Origin: Burkholderiales bacterium
GTDB taxonomy: Bacteria; Pseudomonadota; Gammaproteobacteria; Burkholderiales; Burkholderiaceae_A
Direction: 5' to 3'
Assembly (NCBI GenBank): GCA_030834045.1
Contig: JAURFZ010000076.1
Coordinates: forward strand, 1 to 6,626
Length of the DNA: 6,626 nt
The notes beneath the pieces are model-generated. The model saw only the letters and a list, made by a program, of their open reading frames with translations, was not told where the DNA came from and made no database searches. Each line of letters starts with the position of its first letter. The stretch's first letter is position 1. Positions 1-5,481 of the stretch are shown piece after piece. Position numbers and translations under genes: made by a program.

Positions 1-957
1 AGGCGGCCAGTTCTCGAGCTTCATGCCCAAGGTCAGACCTCTGGATGCAAGGACTTCTTTAATTTCGTTAAGCGACTTTCGCCCAAGGTTAGGCGTTTTA
101 AGAAGCTCGTTTTCGGTGCGCTGAATAAGGTCACCAATGTAATAAATGCTTTCGGCCTTTAGGCAGTTTGCCGAACGCACGGTTAGCTCAAGGTCGTCGA
201 CTGGGCGCATGAGCATGGGATCGACCTGTGAGGCCCGCCCGGACTCTGCGGCAGGCTCGGCACCTTCAAGTGCAGCAAAGACCGAGAGCTGGTCCACCAG
301 AATACGAGCGGCCTGACGCACCGAGTCTTCGGGCTCAAGAACGCCATTGGTCTCAACCTCGATGACCAGGCGATCAAGGTCTGTACGCTGCTCCACCCGT
401 GCGCTTTCCACGGTATAACTCACGCGCGAGACAGGTGAGAACGAGGCATCAAGCACGATACGCCCGATGGAGCGCGTGGACTCATCACCAAGATGACGCA
501 GCGACCCCGGCATATAGCCACGGCCCTTTTCAACGCGAACCTGGAGCTCGAGCCGGACGTCATCGGAAAGATTGGCAATGACATGATCGGGATTGAGCAC
601 CGCAACGTCATGGGGAAGGTCGAAGTCTGCGGCTGTGACCGGGCCTGGGCCCTGTTTGCGCAACGAGAGCAGAACATCGGCACGGCCTTCAAGACGAAAA
701 ACCACTCCCTTGAGGTTCAAAAGCAGATCGACGACATCTTCCTGCACGCCCTCCATGGTGGAATACTCGTGCACGACACCTGCAATCTGAACCTCGGTCG
801 GGGCATAGCCTTCCATTGAGGAGAGTAAGACCCTGCGAAGAGCGTTGCCAAGGGTGTGGCCGAAGCCGCGCTCAAAGGGCTCCATAACGATTTTTGCGGA
901 GTTCTGCGAGAGCGGTTCAACTTCAATAATGCGAGGCTTTAAAAAGGCATTGAGCAT
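1..957 (-). CDS. rpoA: DNA-directed RNA polymerase alpha subunit, 3' end cut by window edge
   Basis: This is the alpha subunit, whose dimer is the scaffold for RNA polymerase assembly and whose C-terminal domain contacts UP-element DNA and activators. The 319 visible codons run without a stop from an ATG to the window edge and end in LENWPP, so only about the last ten residues and the stop are missing (E. coli alpha has 329). The N-terminal domain spans roughly residues 1-230 and includes GHTLGNALRRVLLSS (33-47). A linker of about 20 residues follows, then the C-terminal domain from about 250. DNA-contact residues of E. coli alpha (R265, N268, C269, G296, K298, S299, E302) correspond to R261, N264, C265, G292, K294, S295 and E298 here, all conserved. 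An AAGGA lies 5 nt before the ATG, within a small inverted repeat (963-974). rpsD ends 29 nt upstream. rplQ would be expected next, beyond the window. Confidence 0.98.
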   Translation of the reverse strand, partial: MLNAFLKPRIIEVEPLSQNSAKIVMEPFERGFGHTLGNALRRVLLSSMEGYAPTEVQIAGVVHEYSTMEGVQEDVVDLLLNLKGVVFRLEGRADVLLSLRKQGPGPVTAADFDLPHDVAVLNPDHVIANLSDDVRLELQVRVEKGRGYMPGSLRHLGDESTRSIGRIVLDASFSPVSRVSYTVESARVEQRTDLDRLVIEVETNGVLEPEDSVRQAARILVDQLSVFAALEGAEPAAESGRASQVDPMLMRPVDDLELTVRSANCLKAESIYYIGDLIQRTENELLKTPNLGRKSLNEIKEVLASRGLTLGMKLENWPP

Positions 958-986
958 GGGAGTCCTTCTAAGGAAATTAAAGACAA

Positions 987-1610
987 TTAGCGCGAATAAA
1001 GTTCGACGATGAGGCTCTCGTTAATTTCAGCCGACAGGTCGGAACGCTCGGGCACTTGCTTCAGGACACCTTCCATTTTCTTGGGGTCGACCGAGACCCA
1101 TGAAGGAAAACCTTGCTGCTCGGCAAGTTCAAGCGAAGAGACAATGCGCGCCTGGCCACGGGACTTTTCCGCAACCGCCACGATGTCGTTGGGCTTGACC
1201 TGCGCCGAAGGGACATTAACAACGCGGCCGTTGACCGCGATGCTTTTATGGCTTACAAGTTGTCGCGCCTCGGCACGGGTGGAACCAAACCCCATGCGGT
1301 AGACAATGTTGTCGAGCCTTGACTCAAGAATTTGCAGCAGGCTCTCGCCAGTGTTGCCCTTGCGGCCAGAGGCCTTCGCAAAATAGCGGCGAAACTGGCG
1401 CTCGAGCATGCCGTACATACGCTTGACTTTTTGCTTCTCGCGCAGCTGCTTTCCGTAGTCGGAGGTTCGGGCGCCCGAGGTCCGGCCGTGCTGGCCTGGC
1501 TTCGTGTCCTGCTTGCACTTGGACTCAAGCGAGCGTCTGGCGCTTTTGAATCCAAGGTCTGTGCCCTCTCGGCGAGAAAGCTTACAACGCGGTCCTGTAT
1601 AACGTGCCAC
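987..1610 (-). CDS. rpsD: 30S ribosomal protein S4 (GTG start)
   Basis: S4 is a primary 16S rRNA-binding protein that nucleates assembly of the 30S body. In E. coli it also represses translation of its own alpha operon and acts as a general antitermination factor. The 207 residues match the family length (206 in E. coli) from MARYTGPRCK to IVELYSR. The S4 RNA-binding domain lies at about 97-160, with LDNIVYRMGFGSTRAEARQL at 99-118. Only two cysteines (C9, C32) are present in the N-terminal region, so the four-cysteine zinc site of some bacterial S4 proteins is absent. The start is GTG, the only non-ATG start among the genes whose starts are visible. The frame upstream is open back to a TAA at 1713-1715 but contains no ATG, GTG or TTG, so GTG is the first usable codon. 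AAAGGA lies 6 nt before it. The gene follows an unusually long spacer after rpsK. Confidence 0.98.
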   Translation of the reverse strand: MARYTGPRCKLSRREGTDLGFKSARRSLESKCKQDTKPGQHGRTSGARTSDYGKQLREKQKVKRMYGMLERQFRRYFAKASGRKGNTGESLLQILESRLDNIVYRMGFGSTRAEARQLVSHKSIAVNGRVVNVPSAQVKPNDIVAVAEKSRGQARIVSSLELAEQQGFPSWVSVDPKKMEGVLKQVPERSDLSAEINESLIVELYSR

Positions 1611-1616
1611 TTTTTT

Positions 1617-1622
1617 TCCTTT
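1617..1622 (-). promoter_or_regulatory. rpsD ribosome binding site
   Basis: AAAGGA lies 6 nt upstream of the GTG start, with an unbroken A tract (1611-1617) running up to the start. It overlaps the palindrome CTTTCGAAAG at 1619-1628, so it could be partly masked in a small hairpin. It supports GTG at 1610 as the start. Confidence 0.8.
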
Positions 1623-1679
1623 CGAAAGTATCGGGGGGATAGGCCAGCCAGATCGAACAAGGCGGGCATTCCTCCGGAT

Positions 1680-1705
1680 GTTCTGCTCTATGAATCTGGC
1701 AGAAC
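1680..1705 (-). repeat. Perfect 7-bp inverted repeat with 12-nt loop
   Basis: On the mRNA strand GTTCTGC (1705-1699) and GCAGAAC (1686-1680) are exact reverse complements, separated by a 12-nt loop (1698-1687). The loop start CAGAT, together with the adjacent GC of the stem, is complementary to ATCTGGC at 1653-1647. No U run follows on either strand, so it is not a typical intrinsic terminator. Confidence 0.75.
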
Positions 1706-1726
1706 GGTGGGCTTATTGATAAAAAA

Positions 1727-2128
1727 TTAAATTCTCCTGCGCTTGGGCGGGCGACAGCCGTTGTGCGGAACAGGAGTGACATCGGAGATTTGCGTCACAC
1801 GAATGCCCAGTGCGTTAAGCGCCCGCACAGTGGATTCGCGCCCCGGGCCAGGGCCCTTAATACGAACTTCGATGTTTTTAACACCGCACTCAACGGCTAC
1901 CTTACCTGCAGCTTCGGCGGCCACCTGAGCGGCAAAGGGCGTGCTTTTTCTCGAGCCCTTAAAGCCGGCGCCGCCCGAGGTTGCCCACGAAAGGGTATTG
2001 CCCTGTCGGTCGGTGATGGTAATGATGGTGTTGTTAAACGAGGCATGAATATGGGCCACGGCATCCGTGACGTTCTTACGAACCTTCTTCTTGCCGCGCT
2101 GACTGGCGCTACTAGCGGTTTTTGCCAT
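1727..2128 (-). CDS. rpsK: 30S ribosomal protein S11
   Basis: S11 sits on the platform of the 30S subunit near the mRNA exit and contacts 16S rRNA. At 133 residues it is close to the E. coli length (129), the difference lying in the N-terminal tail. Family hallmarks are HIHASFNNTIITITDRQGN (26-44), SWATSGGAGFKGSRKSTPFA (47-66), KGPGPGRES (91-99) and the invariant C-terminal DVTPVPHNGCRPPKRRRI. An AAAGGA lies 8 nt before the ATG, and rpsM ends 12 nt upstream, as expected for co-translated neighbours. Downstream, the stop is followed by a short U-rich stretch but no stem that would make it a terminator. Transcription therefore probably continues into rpsD through the long spacer. Confidence 0.98.
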   Translation of the reverse strand: MAKTASSASQRGKKKVRKNVTDAVAHIHASFNNTIITITDRQGNTLSWATSGGAGFKGSRKSTPFAAQVAAEAAGKVAVECGVKNIEVRIKGPGPGRESTVRALNALGIRVTQISDVTPVPHNGCRPPKRRRI

Positions 2129-2140
2129 AACAGAGGTCCT

Positions 2141-2506
2141 TTATTTCTTAAGGGTGATGCTGCCCTTGCGCGGTCCCTTGCGGGTGCGGGCATTGGTGCG
2201 GGTGCGCTGACCACGAACAGGCAGGCCTTTACGGTGACGCAGTCCGCGATAGCAGCTGAGGTCCATCAGACGCTTGATCGACATTGAGACTTCTCGGCGC
2301 AGATCACCTTCTGTGGTGAGCTTGCCAACCTCGGTGCGCAGCTTCTCGAGCTCATCGTCGGTGAGGTCTTTCACCTTCTTGGTGAAGGGAACACCCACCG
2401 CGTTGCATATTTCGCGGGCACGCGGACGGCCAATGCCATAAATGGCGGTAAGGCCAACATCGGTGTGTTGGTGGCTAGGGATATTAATTCCAGCAATACG
2501 GGCCAT
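2141..2506 (-). CDS. rpsM: 30S ribosomal protein S13
   Basis: S13 lies in the head of the 30S subunit, contacts the P-site tRNA with its C-terminal tail and forms a bridge to the 50S subunit. The 121 residues begin MARIAGINIP. The helix-two-turn-helix region includes LTAIYGIGRPRARE (19-32). The basic tail has the signature GLRHRKGLPVRGQRTRTNAR (88-107) followed by a Lys/Arg-rich end. The residues after INIP read SHQHTD rather than the more usual PHKHxE-like sequence, a mild variation. A strong AAGGAG lies 7 nt before the ATG, within the 14-nt gap after rpmJ. That gap leaves no room for an E. coli-type S4-binding leader immediately upstream, unless it were built into the rpmJ coding sequence. 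Confidence 0.98.
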   Translation of the reverse strand: MARIAGINIPSHQHTDVGLTAIYGIGRPRAREICNAVGVPFTKKVKDLTDDELEKLRTEVGKLTTEGDLRREVSMSIKRLMDLSCYRGLRHRKGLPVRGQRTRTNARTRKGPRKGSITLKK

Positions 2507-2520
2507 GAGGCAGCTCCTTA

Positions 2521-2634
2521 TTAACCTTGACGTTGCTTATGTCGTGGGTCGGTGCAAATGACACGTACCACGCCATGTCGCTTGATGATTTTGCAATTTC
2601 GGCAGATTCGCCGGACGGACGCTAAAACTTTCAT
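2521..2634 (-). CDS. rpmJ: 50S ribosomal protein L36 (zinc-ribbon form)
   Basis: This 37-residue protein starts MKVLASVRRICRNCK and ends RHKQRQG, the usual L36 length and boundaries. L36 is a small late-assembling 50S protein that stabilises contacts among 23S rRNA helices. The zinc ligands C11, C14, C27 and H32 are all present, so this is the zinc-binding form, not the cysteine-less paralogue some bacteria use under zinc limitation. An AAGGA lies 8 nt before the ATG. It sits between infA (23 nt upstream) and rpsM (14 nt downstream), an arrangement typical of betaproteobacteria and many other bacteria. Confidence 0.97.
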   Translation of the reverse strand: MKVLASVRRICRNCKIIKRHGVVRVICTDPRHKQRQG

Positions 2635-2657
2635 GATGGATTTCCTTCAGTAAATGT

Positions 2658-2876
2658 CTATTTCGCACGAAAAACAATACGGGCCCTGCTTAAGTCATAG
2701 GGGGTCATTTCAACAGTCACCTTGTCTCCGGGAAGAATGCGAATGTAGTGCATGCGCATCTTTCCTGAAATGTGCCCGAGCACAACATGACCGTTTTCGA
2801 GCTTGACTCGAAAGGTGGCATTCGGCAGATTTTCAAGAATTTCTCCCTGCATCTGAATGGCATCGTCTTTAGCCAT
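2658..2876 (-). CDS. infA: Translation initiation factor IF-1
   Basis: IF1 binds the A site of the 30S subunit during initiation and works with IF2 and IF3 to select the initiator tRNA. It has 72 residues, the standard length, and forms a single S1-type OB-fold: MAKDDAIQMQGEILENLPNA, then FRVKLENGH (22-30), SGKMR (37-41), IRILPGDKV (45-53) and SRARIVFR (63-70). The ATG directly follows the secY stop with no spacer. The nearest Shine-Dalgarno-like sequence is AAAGGGGGG inside the end of secY, 12 nt from the ATG. Initiation is therefore probably helped by ribosomes terminating on secY (inference). In E. coli infA is not in this operon, so its place between secY and rpmJ is useful taxonomically. 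Confidence 0.98.
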   Translation of the reverse strand: MAKDDAIQMQGEILENLPNATFRVKLENGHVVLGHISGKMRMHYIRILPGDKVTVEMTPYDLSRARIVFRAK

Positions 2877-4190
2877 TTAGCGGCTGAACCCCCCTTTGAA
2901 ATTTGTCTTCTTCAGGAGGCTTTCGTACTGCTGCGACATGACGTAGGACTGGACCTGAGACATGAAATCCATGGTGACAATAACGATAATAAGAAGTGAG
3001 GTTCCACCGAAGTAAAAAGGCACGTTCCACTTCATCACCAAGAACTCCGGCAAGAGGCAGACGAGCGTGATGTAAATGGCGCCCACAAGTGTGAGGCGCA
3101 TTAGAATTTTGTCGATATAACGGGCCGTCTGGTCGCCTGGGCGAATACCCGGAACAAAGGCGCCACTCTTCTTAAGGTTCTCAGCGGTGTCTTTGCTGTT
3201 AAAGACAAGGGCCGTGTAGAAAAAGCAGAAAAAGATAATGGCTGCGGCATATAGGCCAATGTAGAGAGGCTGCCCTGGTGAGAGGGATGCAGCAAAGTCG
3301 GAGAGCCAACGAAAACTGTCGCCCTCGCCCTGGCCGCTACTGAACCAAGAGGTTAGGGTGGCGGGAAAAAGAATGATGCTTGAGGCAAAGATGGGCGGAA
3401 TAACGCCTGACATATTGAGCTTAAGCGGCAGGTGGGAGGTCTGGCCTTGGTAGATTTTGTTGCCTACCTGACGCTTGGCGTAATTCACCAGAATACGGCG
3501 TTGCCCGCGCTCAACAAAGACAACAAAGGCGGTAACCAGGACAACCAGAGCTATGATGAACATGAGCACCAGGGCCGCCATGGAGCCCGTACGAACCAGC
3601 TCAAACAAACCACCCAGGGCTGCAGGAAGGCCCGCAACAATGCCCGCAAAAATAATGATGGAGATACCGTTGCCCAGGCCGCGCTCGGTAATCTGCTCAC
3701 CAAGCCACATTAAGAACATGGTGCCGGTAACCAAGGACACAACGGTTGTAAAACGAAAGACAAGCCCCGGGTCGACAACGAGGCCAGGCTGCGATTCAAG
3801 CGCAACGGAAATACCAATGGCCTGAACAATGGCCAACACCACCGTGGCGTAACGTGTGTACTGGGTGATTTTTCGGCGACCCGCTTCGCCCTCTTTCTTT
3901 ATCGCCTCAAGCGTGGGCGAGACCACGGTCATGAGCTGCATGATGATGGAGGCTGAGATGTAGGGCATGATGCCCAAGGCAAAAACAGTAAAGCGCGACA
4001 GGGCACCGCCTGAGAACATATTAAACATACCAAGAATGCCCCCGGCCTGAGACTTGAAAAGCGCAGCAAGCTCGTTGGGGTCGATACCAGGTACGGGAAT
4101 ATGGGCACCAAGCCGATAGACCACCAAGGCCAGCAACAGAAACAACAGGCGTCTGCGCAGGTCGGCGAATTTATCGGTGGTGGGGCGCAT
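2877..4190 (-). CDS. secY: Protein translocase subunit SecY
   Basis: SecY forms the inner-membrane protein-conducting channel with SecE and SecG, and works with SecA or the ribosome to export and insert proteins. The 437 residues (443 in E. coli) show about ten hydrophobic segments, near 15-33, 72-92, 115-133, 147-165, 177-197, 205-227, 261-282, 308-330, 362-383 and 392-410, preceded by a plug region (about 55-72). Family motifs include FSGGALSRFTVFALGIMPYI (59-78), EAGRRKITQYTRY (102-114) and the cytoplasmic loop FVPGIRPGDQTA (345-356), whose R350 matches the essential R357 of E. coli. The N-terminus, MRPTTDKFADLRRRL, is several residues shorter than usual; no in-frame ATG precedes it nearby. 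The Shine-Dalgarno is weak, with the start 11 nt after rplO, which suggests translational coupling. It ends with a G6 run. Confidence 0.98.
   Translation of the reverse strand: MRPTTDKFADLRRRLLFLLLALVVYRLGAHIPVPGIDPNELAALFKSQAGGILGMFNMFSGGALSRFTVFALGIMPYISASIIMQLMTVVSPTLEAIKKEGEAGRRKITQYTRYATVVLAIVQAIGISVALESQPGLVVDPGLVFRFTTVVSLVTGTMFLMWLGEQITERGLGNGISIIIFAGIVAGLPAALGGLFELVRTGSMAALVLMFIIALVVLVTAFVVFVERGQRRILVNYAKRQVGNKIYQGQTSHLPLKLNMSGVIPPIFASSIILFPATLTSWFSSGQGEGDSFRWLSDFAASLSPGQPLYIGLYAAAIIFFCFFYTALVFNSKDTAENLKKSGAFVPGIRPGDQTARYIDKILMRLTLVGAIYITLVCLLPEFLVMKWNVPFYFGGTSLLIIVIVTMDFMSQVQSYVMSQQYESLLKKTNFKGGFSR
2889..2897 (-). promoter_or_regulatory. Likely infA ribosome binding site inside the secY 3' end
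   Basis: AAAGGGGGG lies 12 nt before the infA ATG and codes for Lys-Gly-Gly near the SecY C-terminus. It is the only purine-rich, Shine-Dalgarno-like stretch near this start. The spacing is longer than for most other genes here, which fits re-initiation by ribosomes finishing secY. The assignment is inferred. Confidence 0.45.
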
Positions 4191-4201
4191 AACGATCTTG
4201 C

Positions 4202-4723
4202 TTAGGCCTGGGCAGCCGCGGCAGCATCAGCCCTTGCTTGTTTGGAAGGGAGCTTGCGCACTTTAGGTGCGGGCTCGAGCAACTCCACACTGCCGCCGGC
4301 GTCTTCGATGGCTTTCTTTGCGCCTGGGGTGACCGCAAGGCCGCGAAGCTTCTTGGGGCTGGTCAGGCTGCCGGAGAGAATAACCTTGGCCTGACGGGCG
4401 AGCTCGGAGATGACCCCGGCCTGCTTTAAGGCAAGAAGGTCGACCTCCTCAACAGGAAGGCGCTGAAGGTCTGAGAGGCGGACCTGCTCGGTGAACTTGC
4501 CGAAAGGTGCTGTAAAGCCTCGCTTTGGAAGTCGACGGTGCTTGGGCATCTGGCCGCCTTCGAAGCCCACCTTATGAAAGCCGCCCGAGCGAGATTTCTG
4601 GCCCTTGTGACCACGACCGGCAGTCTTTCCAAGACCCGATCCAATGCCGCGGCCAACACGCTTTTTAGCATGCTTGGAGCCTTCGGCAGGCGCGATGGTG
4701 TTAAGTCGCAATGTATCGTCCAT
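4202..4723 (-). CDS. rplO: 50S ribosomal protein L15 with C-terminal extension
   Basis: L15 binds 23S rRNA and is needed late in 50S assembly. The Gly/Arg/Lys-rich N-terminal arm (VGRGIGSGLGKTAGRGHKGQ, 23-42) threads into rRNA. It is followed by FEGGQMPKHRRLPKRGF (54-70) and the globular domain with AKVILSG (112-118) and TPGAKKAIEDAGGSVE (132-147). At 173 residues it is clearly longer than E. coli L15 (144). After the point where the E. coli protein ends, about 25 more residues follow, first Pro/Lys-rich (PAPKVRKLPSK) and then Ala-rich (ADAAAAAQA). The start also has four extra residues (MDDT) before the usual LRLN. AAGGA lies 6 nt before the chosen ATG, which supports it. rpmD ends 9 nt upstream. 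Confidence 0.97.
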   Translation of the reverse strand: MDDTLRLNTIAPAEGSKHAKKRVGRGIGSGLGKTAGRGHKGQKSRSGGFHKVGFEGGQMPKHRRLPKRGFTAPFGKFTEQVRLSDLQRLPVEEVDLLALKQAGVISELARQAKVILSGSLTSPKKLRGLAVTPGAKKAIEDAGGSVELLEPAPKVRKLPSKQARADAAAAAQA

Positions 4724-4732
4724 GATGAATCC

Positions 4733-4912
4733 TTAGATAACCTGAACCAGGTAATTAACCTTGTTGATCATTCCGCGCACTGCGGGGGTGTCCTCGAGCA
4801 CGCGTGTCTGGCGAATCTTCTTCAGACCGAGGCCAAGCACGGTGGCCTTATGGTCGGCACGAGTTCCAATAGGGCTCTTTAAGAGCTTGACTGTGAGAGT
4901 TTTCTTTGTCAT
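4733..4912 (-). CDS. rpmD: 50S ribosomal protein L30
   Basis: This is a 59-residue protein, MTKKTLTVKLLKSPIGT to INKVNYLVQVI, the normal length for bacterial L30, a small 50S protein bound to 23S rRNA. The family pattern is clear: the SPIGTRADHKATVLGLGLKK segment (13-32), then DTPAVRGMINKV (41-52). GAAGG lies 8 nt before the ATG. This site can pair with an upstream CCTT (4921-4935) to form a weak 4-bp hairpin. The gene lies between rpsE (33 nt upstream) and rplO (9 nt downstream), its canonical position in the spc operon. Confidence 0.97.
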   Translation of the reverse strand: MTKKTLTVKLLKSPIGTRADHKATVLGLGLKKIRQTRVLEDTPAVRGMINKVNYLVQVI

Positions 4913-4945
4913 TGCCGCTGCCTTCGTAATTAAGGTGTTCTTGCC

Positions 4946-5464
4946 TTAGGACAGAATCTGTTCAATGGACAGGCCGCGCTTGTTTGCCACCTGAGAGGGA
5001 GTCTGCATATTTGCAAGGCCATTGATGGTTGCGCGCACCATGTTGTAAGGGTTGGTTGAGCCCAGGCTTTTTGCAACCACATCGGTCACGCCCATCACCT
5101 CAAAAATGGCGCGCATAGGCCCGCCTGCAATAATTCCGGTTCCTTTTGCAGCCGGGGAGATAAGAACCTTTGAGGCACCATGACGGCCTGTCACCGTGTG
5201 GTGGAAGGTGCCCCCTTTGAGTGGCACGCGAACCATGCGACGGCGAGCCTCGTCCATGGCCTTCTGAACGGCAAGGGGAACCTCACGCGACTTGCCCTTG
5301 CCCATACCCACACTGCCATCGCCGTCGCCAACGACGGTCAGGGCTGCAAAGCCAAGCACACGTCCGCCTTTAACGGTTTTACTGACTCGGTTAACAGCGA
5401 TCATTTTCTCGCGAAGACCGTCATCACGCTCTTCGGTATTTACTCGTGCCTGCATTTTTGCCAT
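4946..5464 (-). CDS. rpsE: 30S ribosomal protein S5
   Basis: S5 lies on the back of the 30S subunit near the mRNA entry, contributes to decoding accuracy and mRNA unwinding, and forms part of the spectinomycin site. The 172 residues comprise an N-terminal double-stranded-RNA-binding-like domain (about 15-80) with VNRVSKTVKGGRVLGFAALT (24-43) and GKGKSREVP (55-63). A C-terminal domain follows with GRHGASKVLISPAAKGTGII (93-112), GGPMRAIFE (114-122) and GSTNPYNMVRAT (135-146). The KTVKGGR loop, where E. coli substitutions give spectinomycin resistance, appears wild type. AAGGA lies 8 nt before the ATG at 5464. A second ATG at codon 4 is a less likely start because of this spacing. rplR ends 17 nt upstream. 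Confidence 0.98.
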   Translation of the reverse strand: MAKMQARVNTEERDDGLREKMIAVNRVSKTVKGGRVLGFAALTVVGDGDGSVGMGKGKSREVPLAVQKAMDEARRRMVRVPLKGGTFHHTVTGRHGASKVLISPAAKGTGIIAGGPMRAIFEVMGVTDVVAKSLGSTNPYNMVRATINGLANMQTPSQVANKRGLSIEQILS

Positions 5465-5481
5465 GGTTTAATTCCTTAGCG

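Larger units (their letters stand above)
1611..1726 (-). promoter_or_regulatory. rpsK-rpsD spacer: candidate structured mRNA leader of rpsD
   Basis: The gap is 116 nt, while every other spacer in the window is 33 nt or less. Read as mRNA it starts AU-rich just after the rpsK stop. It then has a perfect 7-bp inverted repeat (1699-1705 with 1680-1686), an isolated GGAGG (1671-1675), a segment at 1647-1653 complementary to the first hairpin's loop and stem edge, a run of six C (1632-1637), and finally the rpsD ribosome binding site within a short palindrome. S4 is known to repress the E. coli alpha operon by binding an mRNA pseudoknot at the rpsM start. Here rpmJ leaves only 14 nt before rpsM, so a control site before rpsD is plausible. 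That function is inferred; the sequence shows only the pairings. I see no convincing promoter or intrinsic terminator in the gap. Confidence 0.5.

Noticed and set aside
1627..1660. Possible sigma-70 promoter (TTGTTC and GATACT) in the rpsK-rpsD gap
   Set aside because: The two boxes are about 22 nt apart, too far, and each matches consensus weakly. No better-spaced pair was found.
1253..1669. 138-codon minus-strand frame starting with ATG right after GGAGG and running into rpsD out of register
   Set aside because: The GGAGG is only 1 nt from the ATG. The frame overlaps nearly 360 nt of well-conserved rpsD, and the peptide resembles no family I know.
1721..1729. U-rich stretch after the rpsK stop as an intrinsic terminator
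   Set aside because: No stable GC-rich stem lies directly before it, and rpsD and rpoA downstream are expected on the same transcript.
1763..2287. 174-codon open frame on the plus strand opposite rpsK and rpsM
   Set aside because: It is antisense to two conserved genes and has no recognisable product; it follows from the codon bias of the real genes. The same applies to the shorter plus-strand frames elsewhere.
2507..2520. E. coli-type S4 operator upstream of rpsM
   Set aside because: Only 14 nt separate rpmJ from rpsM, too short for the known structure. I did not detect a convincing version within rpmJ by eye.
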